A stretch of 41,283 nt of DNA, taken from positions 1 through 41,283 of the forward strand of contig NZ_JADKCX010000092.1 of NCBI RefSeq assembly GCF_016718685.1. Direction: 5' to 3'. Position numbers and translations under genes: made by a program. Below, one piece after another: positions 19,689-29,606 of this stretch. Within the stretch, counting starts at the first letter, position 1, and each line of letters opens with the position of its first letter. Below the pieces are notes generated by a model. That model saw nothing but the letters and a program-made list of their open reading frames with translations. It was not told the origin of the DNA and did not search any database. Origin of the DNA: Haliscomenobacter sp. (GTDB taxonomy: Bacteria > Bacteroidota > Bacteroidia > Chitinophagales > Saprospiraceae).

Positions 19689-22600
19689 ATGCTTAGGCCC
19701 CTACTTTTAACAATGTTAGTTCTGGTAATCGGCCAGGCGGCTCAGGCCGCTGACTATTACTGGGTAGAAGATGCTGGTGATTGGTCTGAGCTCAGGCATT
19801 GGGCTACGACTAGCGGAGGTACTACCAAACATAAGGCCGTTCCTACGCTTAATGACCAGGTATTTTTTGATGCCAATTCGGGCGACAGTATCCACACAAC
19901 TATAGACGTTGAGCAGGCTTACTGCCGCAGCATGAATTGGACGGGGGCTTTAGGCGCTCCAACCTTGAGCGGCACGGCAGAAAAAGCAATACATGTATTC
20001 GGCTCTCTGACCTTTGTTGCCACTTTGAAACAAGAATTCAAAGGAGACTTTTATTTTGAAGGAGACCATGTAGGCAATCTCATCACTTCCGCAGGTCGTA
20101 TCTTCAATCGGAATGTACACGTAGATGGTTCTGGCTCCTGGACCTTAGCCGACAGTCTTTGCGTATTTAATTCATTCTATTTTGTCCGGGGTAATTTTAG
20201 TACCGCCAATCAGCAGGTTTTCACCCATAGCTTTTTATCCCGGGAAGGGAATCAACGCCATCTTTCATTGGGTAAAACCTATTGGACGCTACGCAACCAA
20301 GATCCACAAAACAATGCCAGGCTGGAATGGGCAATGAACCCCGTCAATCTGGCACTGGATGCGGGTAAATCCACCATTGATTTTAGCAACTCTTCGGGTT
20401 CAATGATGAACGGTGCCGGTGGTCCGGGTCTACAATACAATGTGATTTTATTCGCTGGAGGCGATGCACAATTGAGCAATCAATCTAAGCAGAGCCAGGT
20501 TTTTGATACGATCAGCTGTATCGGTTCTCTAAACAGTTATGGCAGCAATACTACCACTGTGTTGAAGATGCTCAATGTCTATCAGGTTTTTAAAATCAAT
20601 TCAAATGATACCTTTTCCCTGGCAGAATGGATTGTTCCCAAAGCGTGTGATGGCAGGATTGAAATGAGTAGCACCTCCTTGCAAGGGCAAGCCTACCTCC
20701 ATACGACCAAAGCCATTGCCGTGCAAAATTTGTCAATACAGGACATTCTGCGCATTGGTGTAGGCACAGCTACGGCCAATAATTCAATTGATCTGGGAAA
20801 TAACCAGGGGTGGATCATCAATAACAAGGTTGGACGCGATCTCTATTGGGTGGGAAAAGGAGGTACGGGCAATTGGTACGAACGGGCCAATTGGGCGTCA
20901 GTCAGCGGCGGAGCGGGCGGAGAATGTATTCCCAATGATATGGACAATGTTTTTTTTGATGTCAATTCGTTTGATGGCCCTGACCAAAGAGTAATCAGCA
21001 GAGATCAAGAAGCATATTGTAAGAACATGAGTTGGACTGGTGTTAGCAACAATCCCATCAATTTTGATATGTGGATTTTAAATGCCTATGGGTCGGTTGA
21101 CCTACCTGAAAATAAAGTTGGAGGAATATCCGAATTGAGGTTGCTCTCGCCCGATCAAAATCAAACCTTACTCACCCGTGGATACCACATTTACAATGCC
21201 CTCCTAAATGGTGCAGGCTCCTGGATTTTACAGGACACGTTAAGCGCTACGAATTTGTACCAACGTTCTGGTGAATTTAATTCCAATGGAAAACCCGTTA
21301 CGACGGAAACATTTTTATGTTAAACGATGATTCTACAACCCTTAAAATGGGCAATAGCCATTGGCGCATCACCAGGAATGGCTCTTTATCCTCCTCTCTT
21401 TTTTCTTTTTTTATTGGGCCAAAAGCAATTGTTGATGCGGGTACTTCACTATTGGAATTTACCAATACCTCGCCCACCTATATCGCTTATGCGGATGTCA
21501 AATTTCACCATGTTTTGTTTTCTAATGCAGAAGGTACTTCTTCCCTCCTGAGCAATTACGAAGCAGCTGGCGACAAGTTTCCTAAAGTGAGTACTTTCAA
21601 TCGAATAGAAATACGCAACAGCGGGATTATTTTGGGTGAAAATGTGATAGATTCTCTAATCTTCACGGCAGGTAAAACTTATGATTTGGATGCTGCTCAT
21701 GCTCAAACCATCAATAAGTACTTCCAGGCAGTTGGGCTAATTTTATCCAAATGCGCGATCAACAAGGGAGTGGGATCAACCCGGTTTTTTGCCGGTGCCA
21801 ACAGCACCAGCGTCAACGACAGCAATGAAAATTGGGTTTTTGGCTCCCCGAATGTTGATGTAGGCATTTTAGGCAAAGATGTGGTCTTGTGCCAAAACAA
21901 TTCCATCACCCTGAATGCCTATACCTTGAATTTTAACGAAAAATACCGCTGGAGCGACGGCAGTACCCAGGCGACCCTTCCGGTCAGTCAGATTGGAACC
22001 TACCATGTTGCTGTAACTTATGAGAATGGCTGTGCGCTGCACGATACGGTCAAGGTCTTAGCCCCCAGCGCATTTAAGCTCAACCTTATCAATGACACTA
22101 CTGTGTGCTCTGGTCAAAGCCTGGTACTGGATGCCGATATAAACCTGCAAGGCGTAAATTACCACTGGCAAGATGGATCAGCAGTGCAAATCAAGGTCAA
22201 TCAAGCGGGTATATACAAAGTGGTGGTAGACCTTTCAAGGTGCAACTACAGTAGTGGATTCACTACTGTACGCCTAATCAATCTAGCGCCCTTAATTTGG
22301 GGCGTGACACCAGGTTGGCAAGGCTGAGTCTTTGCTGTTGGATGCTTCCAAAACGGGTAGTCGTAATTATTTATGGAGCGACACAGATGCAGCTCCAACC
22401 CTGCGCGTTCATACCCCAGGTACGTTTTGGGTGGAAGTCAGTGATGGCAAATGTACCGCTCGGGATACCATCTTAGTGATGGCTGCCTCCCCTTGGGTTT
22501 GAATTTGAGGCCAGACTCCGTTTTGTGTGAAGGGGCGAGTTTGGATTTGCGTTCGAACCTGGCAACGCCGTCTACCGTTGGCAAGATGGAAGTAGCAATA

Positions 22601-23407
22601 GGTCGTTTAAAGCGACCACTACCGGATTATACTGGCTGGAAGCCACCATCAACGGTTGCGCCAATCGCGACAGCATCAATCTTATTGCCCAATCATTGCC
22701 GCATTTTGAGCTTGGAAGGGTACCATCCTGTGTACGGGAGAAACCCTTACCTTACGCGCCCTCTCCGGGGAACCAGGTGCGCTGGAGCACAGGATCGACC
22801 AAGGAAACCATCAATGTGACAGTTCGGGAATTTTTGGGCTCAAGCCGTGAAGAACAATTGCAGCTTTGGCGATTCCATCACGGTTACGTACAAATCCATT
22901 CCTACCGTGACACTAGGGCAGGATACCCTCGTCTGTGACGACAGACCCCACGTCTTGCGGGCAAGTGCCAGTAAGGGTGCTCAACTCTTTTGGCAGGACG
23001 GCAGCAGCCGCTCATCTTTGAGCGCAACTGCAGCAGGAACTTATTGGGTTAGGGCATCGAACGACCGGTGTACCCGCACCGATTCGTTGGAACTGAGTTT
23101 CCGACACTGCATTGTGTTTAAAGCATATACGCCCAATGCTTTTACACCCAATGGCAACACCAATAACAATGTTTTTCGCCCTTTTATCAATGAACTTGTA
23201 CAGGTCAAAGGCTACGAGTTACAGGTATTTGACCGCTGGGGCGGGCCAGTATTCCGCTCTACGGACTTGAACACGGGTTGGGATGGGCTGATTCGGGGGC
23301 AGTATGCACCAAAAGGGGTATACATTTATTGGTTCAAAATTGAATACGTGGATGACAAAGGAGCAGGAAATGAACTGGTTCGGGGCGAAGTGAGCTTGAT
23401 TCGGTAG
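19689..23407 (+). CDS. Second giant surface protein, shortened paralogue of the preceding gene, frameshifted
   Basis: ATG 19689 gives a signal peptide nearly identical to the first copy (MLRPLLLTMLVLVIGQAAQA, then ADYYW). It has two YWV modules instead of three, about six Ig-like repeats instead of twelve, and the same T9SS type B C-terminal domain (CIVFKAYTPNAFTPNGN ... YELQVFDRWGGPVFRS, 23108-23404). The first module starts like module 1 of copy 1 (HWATTSGG) but continues as module 2 (DVEQAYCRSM, GSLTF), switching at the VFFDANS block. Frames break near 21317-21323, 21740, 22300, 22490-22560 and 22720-22850. The last long frame is 22847-23407. Either the sequence is poor here or the copy is decaying; the intact C-terminal domain and clear residual homology in every gap favour mainly sequence error. 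Confidence 0.8.
21850..23105 (+). repeat. About six Ig/PKD-like repeats in the second surface protein
   Basis: Units read GILGKDVVLCQNNS, LINDTTVCSGQS, then SLLLDASKTGSRNYLWSD, a unit with DSVLCEGASLDLRSNL, one with TILCTGETLTLRA and LGQDTLVCDDRPH. They align with units 1-4, 11 and 12 of the first protein, so units 5-10 are missing. Confidence 0.65.
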
Positions 23408-23513
23408 AAAAAAAGTTGAAGCGTTTATAGTTGAAGCATTGAAAGTTGTGGGTATTACCCCACCGTACTTACAAACTTCTCTTCAACTTAAACTCTTCAA
23501 CCCTCAACTTTTT
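23408..23513. terminator. Inverted-repeat region between convergent genes, possible bidirectional terminator
   Basis: AAAAAGTTGA (23410-23419) is the exact reverse complement of TCAACTTTTT (23504-23513). Between them are further short GTTGAAG and CTTCAAC copies on opposite strands, so several alternative stems are possible. It lies between the surface-protein stop and the stop of the haloperoxidase-like gene, and A/T runs suit termination in both directions. Confidence 0.4.
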
Positions 23514-23518
23514 CCTGT

Positions 23519-25734
23519 TTACTCTCTGCAATCACCACTTTTTTTCGTCATTTGCTCTCCTTCTCCGCTGATGCGTAGGAAATATACACCCGGGCTGAGG
23601 CGACTGCCTTCGTGCAGAGAGAAGCCTGCTTCAAATTGGATGGCATTCATCTTCCAGGTTTTGAGCACTGCACCTTGCAAGTTGACCAATTCAAAATGAA
23701 GCGGTGGATGCGCCTGAGTGATGGTCATGTTTAGGGTATTTGCCGAGCTGGAAACTGGATTCGGGAAAACCTTAACCATCTCATCGGACAAGCCAGCCAT
23801 GCCATCCCGGGTAGATGTAGTCTTGCTGAAGTAAGTCTCGCCAAAGCAAAAGCGGCTTTGCCAATTTTTTCGCCAATAAGCCGCCCCGGAATGTCATCGG
23901 CGGGAGGATGAATGCCGCCCCAAATCCGGGATAGGCTCGATTGATCCGAAGGCATCTCGAGAAGGGCCCATTGCAATACTACATCTACACTGGGACCTTC
24001 TTCAAACTTCAGGTATTTGTTTTTTGGGTCACAAATTCACCCAGACCTCCCGGAAAGTAGGATCTCCAGTCAGCATGGTCAATACTTCTGCTCCTGTACG
24101 TGAAAAGGTAGAATGCCCCGAAATCAGTCCGGCAAAAGGCGGAGAAACAAAAGTAGGTCGTTGGTATGGCCACCATTCTTCGGCTAAAATCCAATCTACA
24201 CCCGCATCAGTCGTTTCAGGATTGGGGATGTAATTGGGCCCTTTCCAGGCGAGTATTTTTACTTTTCCCAGGTCTTTGCCTCTGGCCCAGCTGAGGGTGT
24301 CTTTGGATTGTACGGTTTCAATCAAGCCAGGCACCAATTGCATGCCTTGTGGGAATAATGGCTTAGGGTTTTGTCACTCGATTGACCTTTGGTCGCCATG
24401 TACCGGATGGCGCTGATGGGGCGTACGTAATCGTACCAACCTTTGATGCCCCAGGCGGTGATTGCTGCGTCGTGTAGTGCACCGCCCAAAAGGAAATAGG
24501 CCTTTACATCCCATTCTAATGGAGCCAATTCGCTCCCCTGGCCTTTGAAACGTCGTTTGAAAGCGGGGTGGTCTGCTACATAATTCACTAGGGCAAACCA
24601 GTGTCCAGGTGGGGTTTCGGAGGCTGGTCCGTCCGCCCAAAATTCGGCAAGTACCCTGGTGTAATCACCGCGAGGTACAATCTGGGGCACGTAAGGTTTG
24701 CCCGTATACGGATTGATGGGGTGGCCTTGCTGAACTACCCCTCCTTCCGCAATGTCGTAAAATGCTTGGTATTCTTCAAATGTACGAGGTAAGGCATTTG
24801 AATTGCCAATAGAACCAGGTGAAATATCCCACATCACCCCATCACGAGGATCTAAATGCGCAGACCAACAAGAAACAAGGTTAAAATTCCACTGATAAGC
24901 AGCACTCGTTCCGCTCCCATTGCTACTTAAATAGGGCGGAGGTCAGGATCGTGATACCGGATAGGAATTGTTATTCCGGTTTAAAACGGTCAAGTCTTTG
25001 GTGTTGAGTGAAAAAGGTGACTCGACCCCACTCTGGAGAAAGGAATGCTGGTGTATTGATGGGCAGTACATTTCCCGATTGATCGATGAATACATCCAAT
25101 GAAAGGGGCTGCCAGCGATTGGGGTCATTCATTTGATTCCCGAAAACTTGGTGACCAAAGGGGCATTGATTGGGCTGTAAAAAGATTGGCATACGCACCC
25201 TTTTCATTTGAACCGTCTTGTAATCCAAAGGCAATCAATTGCTCGGCAATGTAATTGCCCAAGGCAGCAGGAGAGCCGGAGGTATAGTTGCTCGATGTAA
25301 ACCGTTTATCATAACCCAGCGCTAAGAACAAACTATCGATATGAGGGAGGCTTTTACCAGCGCCCGGCGAGCCTTTGAAACGGTGAATGAGCAATCGATA
25401 CGCGGCATAGCTGATGGCTTCATCGCGGGCAGCTTGCAGGTTTGGAGGTGCGGTGATAGCTGTAAATGCACAAGTGTAATTTCCCAGTTTTTACCCAGGA
25501 AAAAGTTTGTGCATATGTTGATCGTAAACTGCCAGGCATCGTACATCGCCAGGGCCGTATGAAACAGGTTGCGGGCAGTGAACGGTGGGATCGTGCAAAA
25601 TCATTGCGAATGGCCAGCAAGGTTGCCTCGTTCCACTTCCTGGCTACCGAATGCCTGTTGTGCTGGTAAATTAGCAGCATTGAAGAAAGGTCAGGAATAA
25701 AAAAAGGAAAATTGGAGTAAGTAGTTTTGTTCAC
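23519..25734 (-). CDS. Vanadium-dependent haloperoxidase/PAP2-like protein with T9SS type A tail, frameshifted
   Basis: Segments in order: ARKWNEATLLAIRNDFAR, a helical region (ISYAAYRLLIHRFKGSPGA), MNDPNRWQPLSLDVFIDQSG, RGDYTRVLAEFWADGP, PPGHWFALVNYVADHP, GGALHDAAITAWGIKGWYDY, VRPISAIRYMA, FVSPPFAGLISGHSTFSRT, and GGIHPPADDIPGR. The RP...SGHS...GGIH...R arrangement is the vanadate/phosphate-binding site shared by vanadium haloperoxidases and PAP2 acid phosphatases. The C-terminus (VFPNPVSSS ... LSPGVYFLRISG) is a Por-type T9SS sorting tail, so the enzyme should be exported through T9SS. Haloperoxidase versus phosphatase activity cannot be told from sequence. Frames shift about five times. 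The N-terminal start is probably GTG 25734; no ATG is in frame there. Confidence 0.75.
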
Positions 25735-25872
25735 GTGGATGGTGTTTTATCTTGTGGTGAATTTAGGCTGCAACCTTAGGACGGCCAAGTATTTTAAAAA
25801 AATTGGTCTTCTATGTGCCAAATACGTACCCCAGTGCGGTTGTTGCATCATAAGTTAACGTAAAAAAATACG

Positions 25873-26743
25873 ATGAGCAAAAAAATGTTACCCACTTACA
25901 AATCAGGGGGCCTGGTATTGATGCTTGTGTTGCTGGTAGAGTTACTTTCGGCACAAGCCCTCAATGTAATGACTTTCAATATCCGTTACAACACTACGCA
26001 AGACGGTGAAAACCAGTGGCAAAAACGCAAGGAAAATCTGGCCAGTATGTTGCCTTTTTACGGCGTAGACATTTGTGGCATGCAAGAGGCATTGGTCGGC
26101 CAAATCAAGGATGTGGTCAGTGCTCAGCCCCAGTATGCCTACCTTGGTGTTGGTCGCGACGATGGCCAGGAAAAAGGCGAATTTTCCCCCATTTTGTACC
26201 ACAAAGACAAATTTGAGGTACTCAGCAGTGCCACCTTTTGGTTGAGCGAAACGCCAAACGTACCGAGCAAAGGCTGGGATGCCAACCTCAATCGAATTGT
26301 CACCTGGGCGAATTCAAGGACAAAAAAGCAAGAAGGTGTTTTATTTTTTCAACACCCATTACGACCACATTGGCAAAGTGGCCCGGCGGGAAAGTTCAAG
26401 ATTGCTCTTACAAAAAGTCAAAGAAATTGCAGGCACCAATCCGGCCATCATCACGGGTGATTTTAATGCCGTACCCAGCGATGAGCCCATCACGGTTTTG
26501 GTGGAAGCCAACAACCCCGACAAACTCATCGATACTGAAGGACTTAGCCTCTCGCCCCATTTTGGCCCTTACAGCACCTTCAATGGCTTTACGGTGATGG
26601 AGCAGGAGGGCAGACACATCGATTACATTTTTGTCAAAAACCCGGGTAAGTGGAAGGTACTCAAACACGCTACCTTGACCAATACCTGGGCGGGTAGGTT
26701 TGCGTCGGATCACCATGCAGTGCTGGCGGTGTTTAAATTTTAG
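25873..26743 (+). CDS. Secreted endonuclease/exonuclease/phosphatase family protein, frameshifted
   Basis: A hydrophobic signal (GLVLMLVLLVELLSAQA) precedes LNVMTFNIRYNT, the start of the EEP fold. GMQEAL holds the metal-binding Glu, FFNTHYDHIG the catalytic His pair, ITGDFNAVPSDEP the Asp-Asn pair, and SDHHAV the terminal Asp-His. All active-site residues are present, so a hydrolase of phosphodiesters or phosphate esters (endonuclease, sphingomyelinase or inositol-phosphatase type) is likely; the substrate is unknown. Two one-base losses, near 26309 and 26326, break the frame between WAN/KFKD and KKVFYFF. About 290 residues after correction. Start chosen at ATG 25873, which gives the signal peptide. 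Confidence 0.85.
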
Positions 26744-26798
26744 GTGATTGTACTGTTTTTCGGGTGCTATGCAAATTTAAATAATGCAATGATGTTCA

Positions 26799-26829
26799 TT
26801 TCCGAGTATTTTGACTTTATTTAGCTTTG
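26799..26829 (+). promoter_or_regulatory. Strong candidate promoter of the GntP permease gene
   Basis: TAGCTTTG (26822-26829) is an exact match to TAnnTTTG. TTTC (26799-26802) lies 19 bases upstream and matches the -33 TTTG in three positions. The predicted start of transcription is about 13 bases before the ATG at 26849. Confidence 0.55.
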
Positions 26830-26847
26830 AATTCAAACTTACTCGGA
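26801..26847. promoter_or_regulatory. Inverted repeat flanking the GntP promoter, possible operator
   Basis: TCCGAGTA (26801-26808) and TACTCGGA (26840-26847) are exact inverted repeats with 31 bases between. The left arm begins within the -33 element, and the right arm lies between the expected transcription start and the ATG, two bases from it. Paired half-sites could bind a regulator by looping, or fold as an mRNA hairpin that hides the start. Confidence 0.4.
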
Positions 26848-26848
26848 T

Positions 26849-28179
26849 ATGCTCACCATTCTGTTTACCTTGGTAGCACTCGCATTTATTCTGGTGGCCA
26901 TCACCAAATACGACATCCACCCTTTTTAGCCTTGTTCGTTGGCGCGATCGGGTTTGGATTATTGGTGGGAATGCCCACCAGCTTGATCATCCAATCCATC
27001 AAGGACGGCTTTGGTGGCGTTATGGGCAACATTGGTATCCTCATCTTGTTGGGGGTAACCATTGGGGTGTTTTTGGAAAAAACGGGTGGCGCCATGGTGA
27101 TTGCCCAAAAGGTGCTGTCCTGGATTGGCGAAAAATCGGTGATGCTGGCCATGATGCTGAGTGGCTATATTTTGTCCATTCCCATCTTTGGGGATAGTAC
27201 GTTCATCATGATGAACCCCATTTGTAAATCTCTTTCCCTAAAAAGTAAAGTGCCCTATGCCGCGGTCGCCCTTGCCCTGGCCCTTGGTGCCACTGCCAGT
27301 CACTCCTTGGTGCCACCTACGCCGGGACCGATTGCTGCGGCCGGGATTATTGAAGCCAACCTGGGGAGTGTCATTTTATGGGGCTTATTGGTGAGTTCGA
27401 TTACCCTGATCCCTAGCTACTTCTTCATCAAAAAATTCGTGATGGGAATCCCCTTGGAGCCTAAATTTGCGACGGATGAAAATGTAGAAAAAACCGGCAA
27501 ACAACCCTCGGCGTTCAAGGCCTTTTTGCCCATTGTTTTTCCATTGATCCTCATCATTTTTGCCTCAATTGCCGATTATCCCACCAAACCATTCGGCACG
27601 GGCGCGCTGGCCCAAACGATTTTATTTGTGGGTAGTCCAATCATCGCCTTGTTGATTGGCGCATTTTTGTCTTTCTTTTTGCCCGAAAAATTTGACCGCA
27701 AATTACTTTCTTCTAGTGGTTGGATTGGCGATTCGCTTGTGCTAGCCGCACCTGTTATCCTCATTACCGGAGCGGGTGGTGTTTTTGGTAAAATGCTGCA
27801 AAACTCGGGCATTGGAGATCTGGTGAGTTCCAGTTTAAGTGAGGCGGGTTGGGGCATTTTTTTGCCCTATATCATTGCTTTTTCCCTAAAAACCGCGCAA
27901 GGCTCCTCTACGGTGGCCATGATCACTACGGCATCCATCATTGCGCCGCTGCTGGGCACCTTGGGCCTGGATTCTGAAATGATGCGGATTTTTACGGTAT
28001 TGGCCATTGGTTCGGGCGCAATTGCCATTTCACACGCCAATGACAGTTTCTTTTGGGCGGTGACGCAGTTGACGGGACTGACGATCAAGCAGGGGAATTT
28101 GTCGCACAGCATCGGAACTTTGGTGATGTCGGTAACGGCGATTTTGGTGATCTTTGGGTTGACGTTTTTGGTGGGGTAA
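26849..28179 (+). CDS. GntP family gluconate:H+ symporter, one frameshift near the start
   Basis: A polytopic carrier of about 444 residues. The GntP hallmarks are present: GILILLGVTIGVFLEKTGGA, LSIPIFGDSTFIMMNPI, ALGATASHSLVPPTPGPIAA, and near the end KTAQGSSTVAMITTASI and SHANDSFFWAVTQLTGL. The true start is ATG 26849 (MLTILFTLVALAFILVAITKYDIHP); a lost T near 26925-26931 shifts the frame just before FLALFVGAIGFG. The family imports gluconate and related sugar acids with protons. The promoter and inverted repeat just upstream suggest substrate-controlled expression. The SDR dehydrogenase on the opposite strand downstream fits gluconate or polyol use, but the pathway is not complete here. 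Confidence 0.85.
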
Positions 28180-28204
28180 ATGAATGAAGTAAAAATGTCA
28201 AATA

Positions 28205-28642
28205 ATGTCAATTATGAAATCAATTCAAAAAGAAAAAATAAAACAAAACATTCTCCCAATAGGAATCTTTGTTTTGTCAGTGATTAGCCTTACGACTTCA
28301 ATTCCAGAGGGAAACTTCCTCTCAATAATTGTTTCGATAATGGGCTTAATTGGAGGCTATTTGCATGTGAAAAATGATAAACCAATAGGGCATTGGATAG
28401 AACTATGGCTTATTACCCAAATACCATATATTGATAAATTAGTATTTGCAACACAAGAAAAACCAAAACACTATGACCCAATTTATGATGTTTCACAATT
28501 TTTAAAACAAGCATTTTATTTTCATCTTTCATGGAAGGATTATACAGTAATGATTGGATTAAATGTTGTACCATTAATCATGATTGGAATTTTAATGTAT
28601 TTCAAGATACCTTATTTAAAAACCCATCATTGGATAAAATGA
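28205..28642 (+). CDS. Small hypothetical membrane protein, strongly AT-rich
   Basis: 145 residues, intact. Two hydrophobic helices lie near the N-terminus (LPIGIFVLSVISLTTSI and FLSIIVSIMGLIGGYLHV) and one near the C-terminus (MIGLNVVPLIMIGILMYF), with a charged middle (FATQEKPKHYDPIYDVSQ). I do not recognise a family. Base composition and codon use (AAA, ATA, TTA rich) differ sharply from both neighbours, suggesting a gene acquired from another source. ATG 28205 is taken as start; ATG 28214 is an alternative. It may form a unit with GntP, which ends 25 bases upstream. Confidence 0.65.
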   Translation: MSIMKSIQKEKIKQNILPIGIFVLSVISLTTSIPEGNFLSIIVSIMGLIGGYLHVKNDKPIGHWIELWLITQIPYIDKLVFATQEKPKHYDPIYDVSQFLKQAFYFHLSWKDYTVMIGLNVVPLIMIGILMYFKIPYLKTHHWIK

Positions 28643-28688
28643 TATCAAATAAGTTCAAGGGCAACTGAAAAAAATAAAAAATAACGCT

Positions 28689-29480
28689 TTACCGCGCCGT
28701 CCAGCCCCCATCCACCGTAACCATACTCCCGACCATATAACTCGCGGCATCACTGGCCAAAAAAATCGCTGCACCCTGAATTTCCTTCATTTCCGCCCAG
28801 CGCCCCAAGGCTGTAGCACCCACCACAAATTTTTTGCCCTCTTCCGTATCGGCGATGGGCAGGTTCATTTCGGTTAAAAACGGCCCAGGGCAAATGGCGT
28901 TTACCTTGATGTTGAAAGGCGCCAATTCCAGACCCAGCGCACGGGTCATTTGTACCACCGCACCCTTGCTGGAGGTATAGGGCGTTCGATTGGCGAGTCC
29001 TACGAGACCGAGCGTGCTGGCCAAGTTGATGATGCTACCTGAACCCGCTTTTTTCAGGTGTGGAATTACCGCTTTGGAGCACAACCAGGTACCCGTCACG
29101 TTCACGGCCATGACCTGGTTGAAATCCTCCAGGCTCAATTCATCAATTGCGCCACGAATGTTGATGCCCGCGCTGTTGATCAATATATCTATGCGACCGA
29201 AGGTGTCCATTGCTTTTTGCGCCATTGCTTCGGTTTGCTCCTGTTGGGTCACATCGGCGGCAAAAGAGTAGGCTCGAATGGAAAAGGCTTGCGCCAATTC
29301 GGCGGCAGCCTGGATGCCTTCTGCCTCGTTGCGATTGACGAGCAGGAGGTTGGCGCCAGCCGAAGCCAAACCTGCGGCCATGGCCAGGCCGAGCCCTTTT
29401 GATCCGCCCGTGACGATGGCCGTTTTGCCGCTCAGGTCAAATAATTTTATGCCGGGAAGTTCTTTGAGTGCTTGATTCAT
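28689..29480 (-). CDS. SDR family NAD(P)-dependent oxidoreductase
   Basis: Intact, 263 residues. TGGSKGLG (24-31) is the cofactor-binding glycine motif, NSAG (102-105) the structural motif, and S155 with Y168-x3-K172 the catalytic set (YTSSK). VNAICPGP and a terminal VDGGWTA are typical of classical SDRs. The closest functional types are gluconate 5-dehydrogenase and 3-oxoacyl-ACP reductase; the neighbouring gluconate-type permease makes gluconate/ketogluconate interconversion likely, but this is inference from context. Confidence 0.9.
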   Translation of the reverse strand: MNQALKELPGIKLFDLSGKTAIVTGGSKGLGLAMAAGLASAGANLLLVNRNEAEGIQAAAELAQAFSIRAYSFAADVTQQEQTEAMAQKAMDTFGRIDILINSAGINIRGAIDELSLEDFNQVMAVNVTGTWLCSKAVIPHLKKAGSGSIINLASTLGLVGLANRTPYTSSKGAVVQMTRALGLELAPFNIKVNAICPGPFLTEMNLPIADTEEGKKFVVGATALGRWAEMKEIQGAAIFLASDAASYMVGSMVTVDGGWTAR

Positions 29481-29521
29481 TTTTATATAAATTTGTTTGA
29501 GAAGTTGAGAGGGTTGAGGAG

Positions 29522-29586
29522 GTTGAGGCTACCGCAAGAATAGGTTTGGGTGTGAAAGTGTGCATGTCGCTCGCGGTAGCCTCAAC
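29522..29586. repeat. Inverted repeat of GTTGAGG-type units
   Basis: GTTGAGGCTACCGC (29522-29535) and GCGGTAGCCTCAAC (29573-29586) are exact inverted repeats with a 37-base loop. Both arms are flanked by more GTTGAGG-like direct copies (about 29502-29521 and 29587-29602). It lies between the isomerase stop and the SDR start on the minus strand and may act as terminator or RNA-stability hairpin. Confidence 0.55.
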
Positions 29587-29606
29587 TTCTCAACCTCCTC
29601 AACTAC

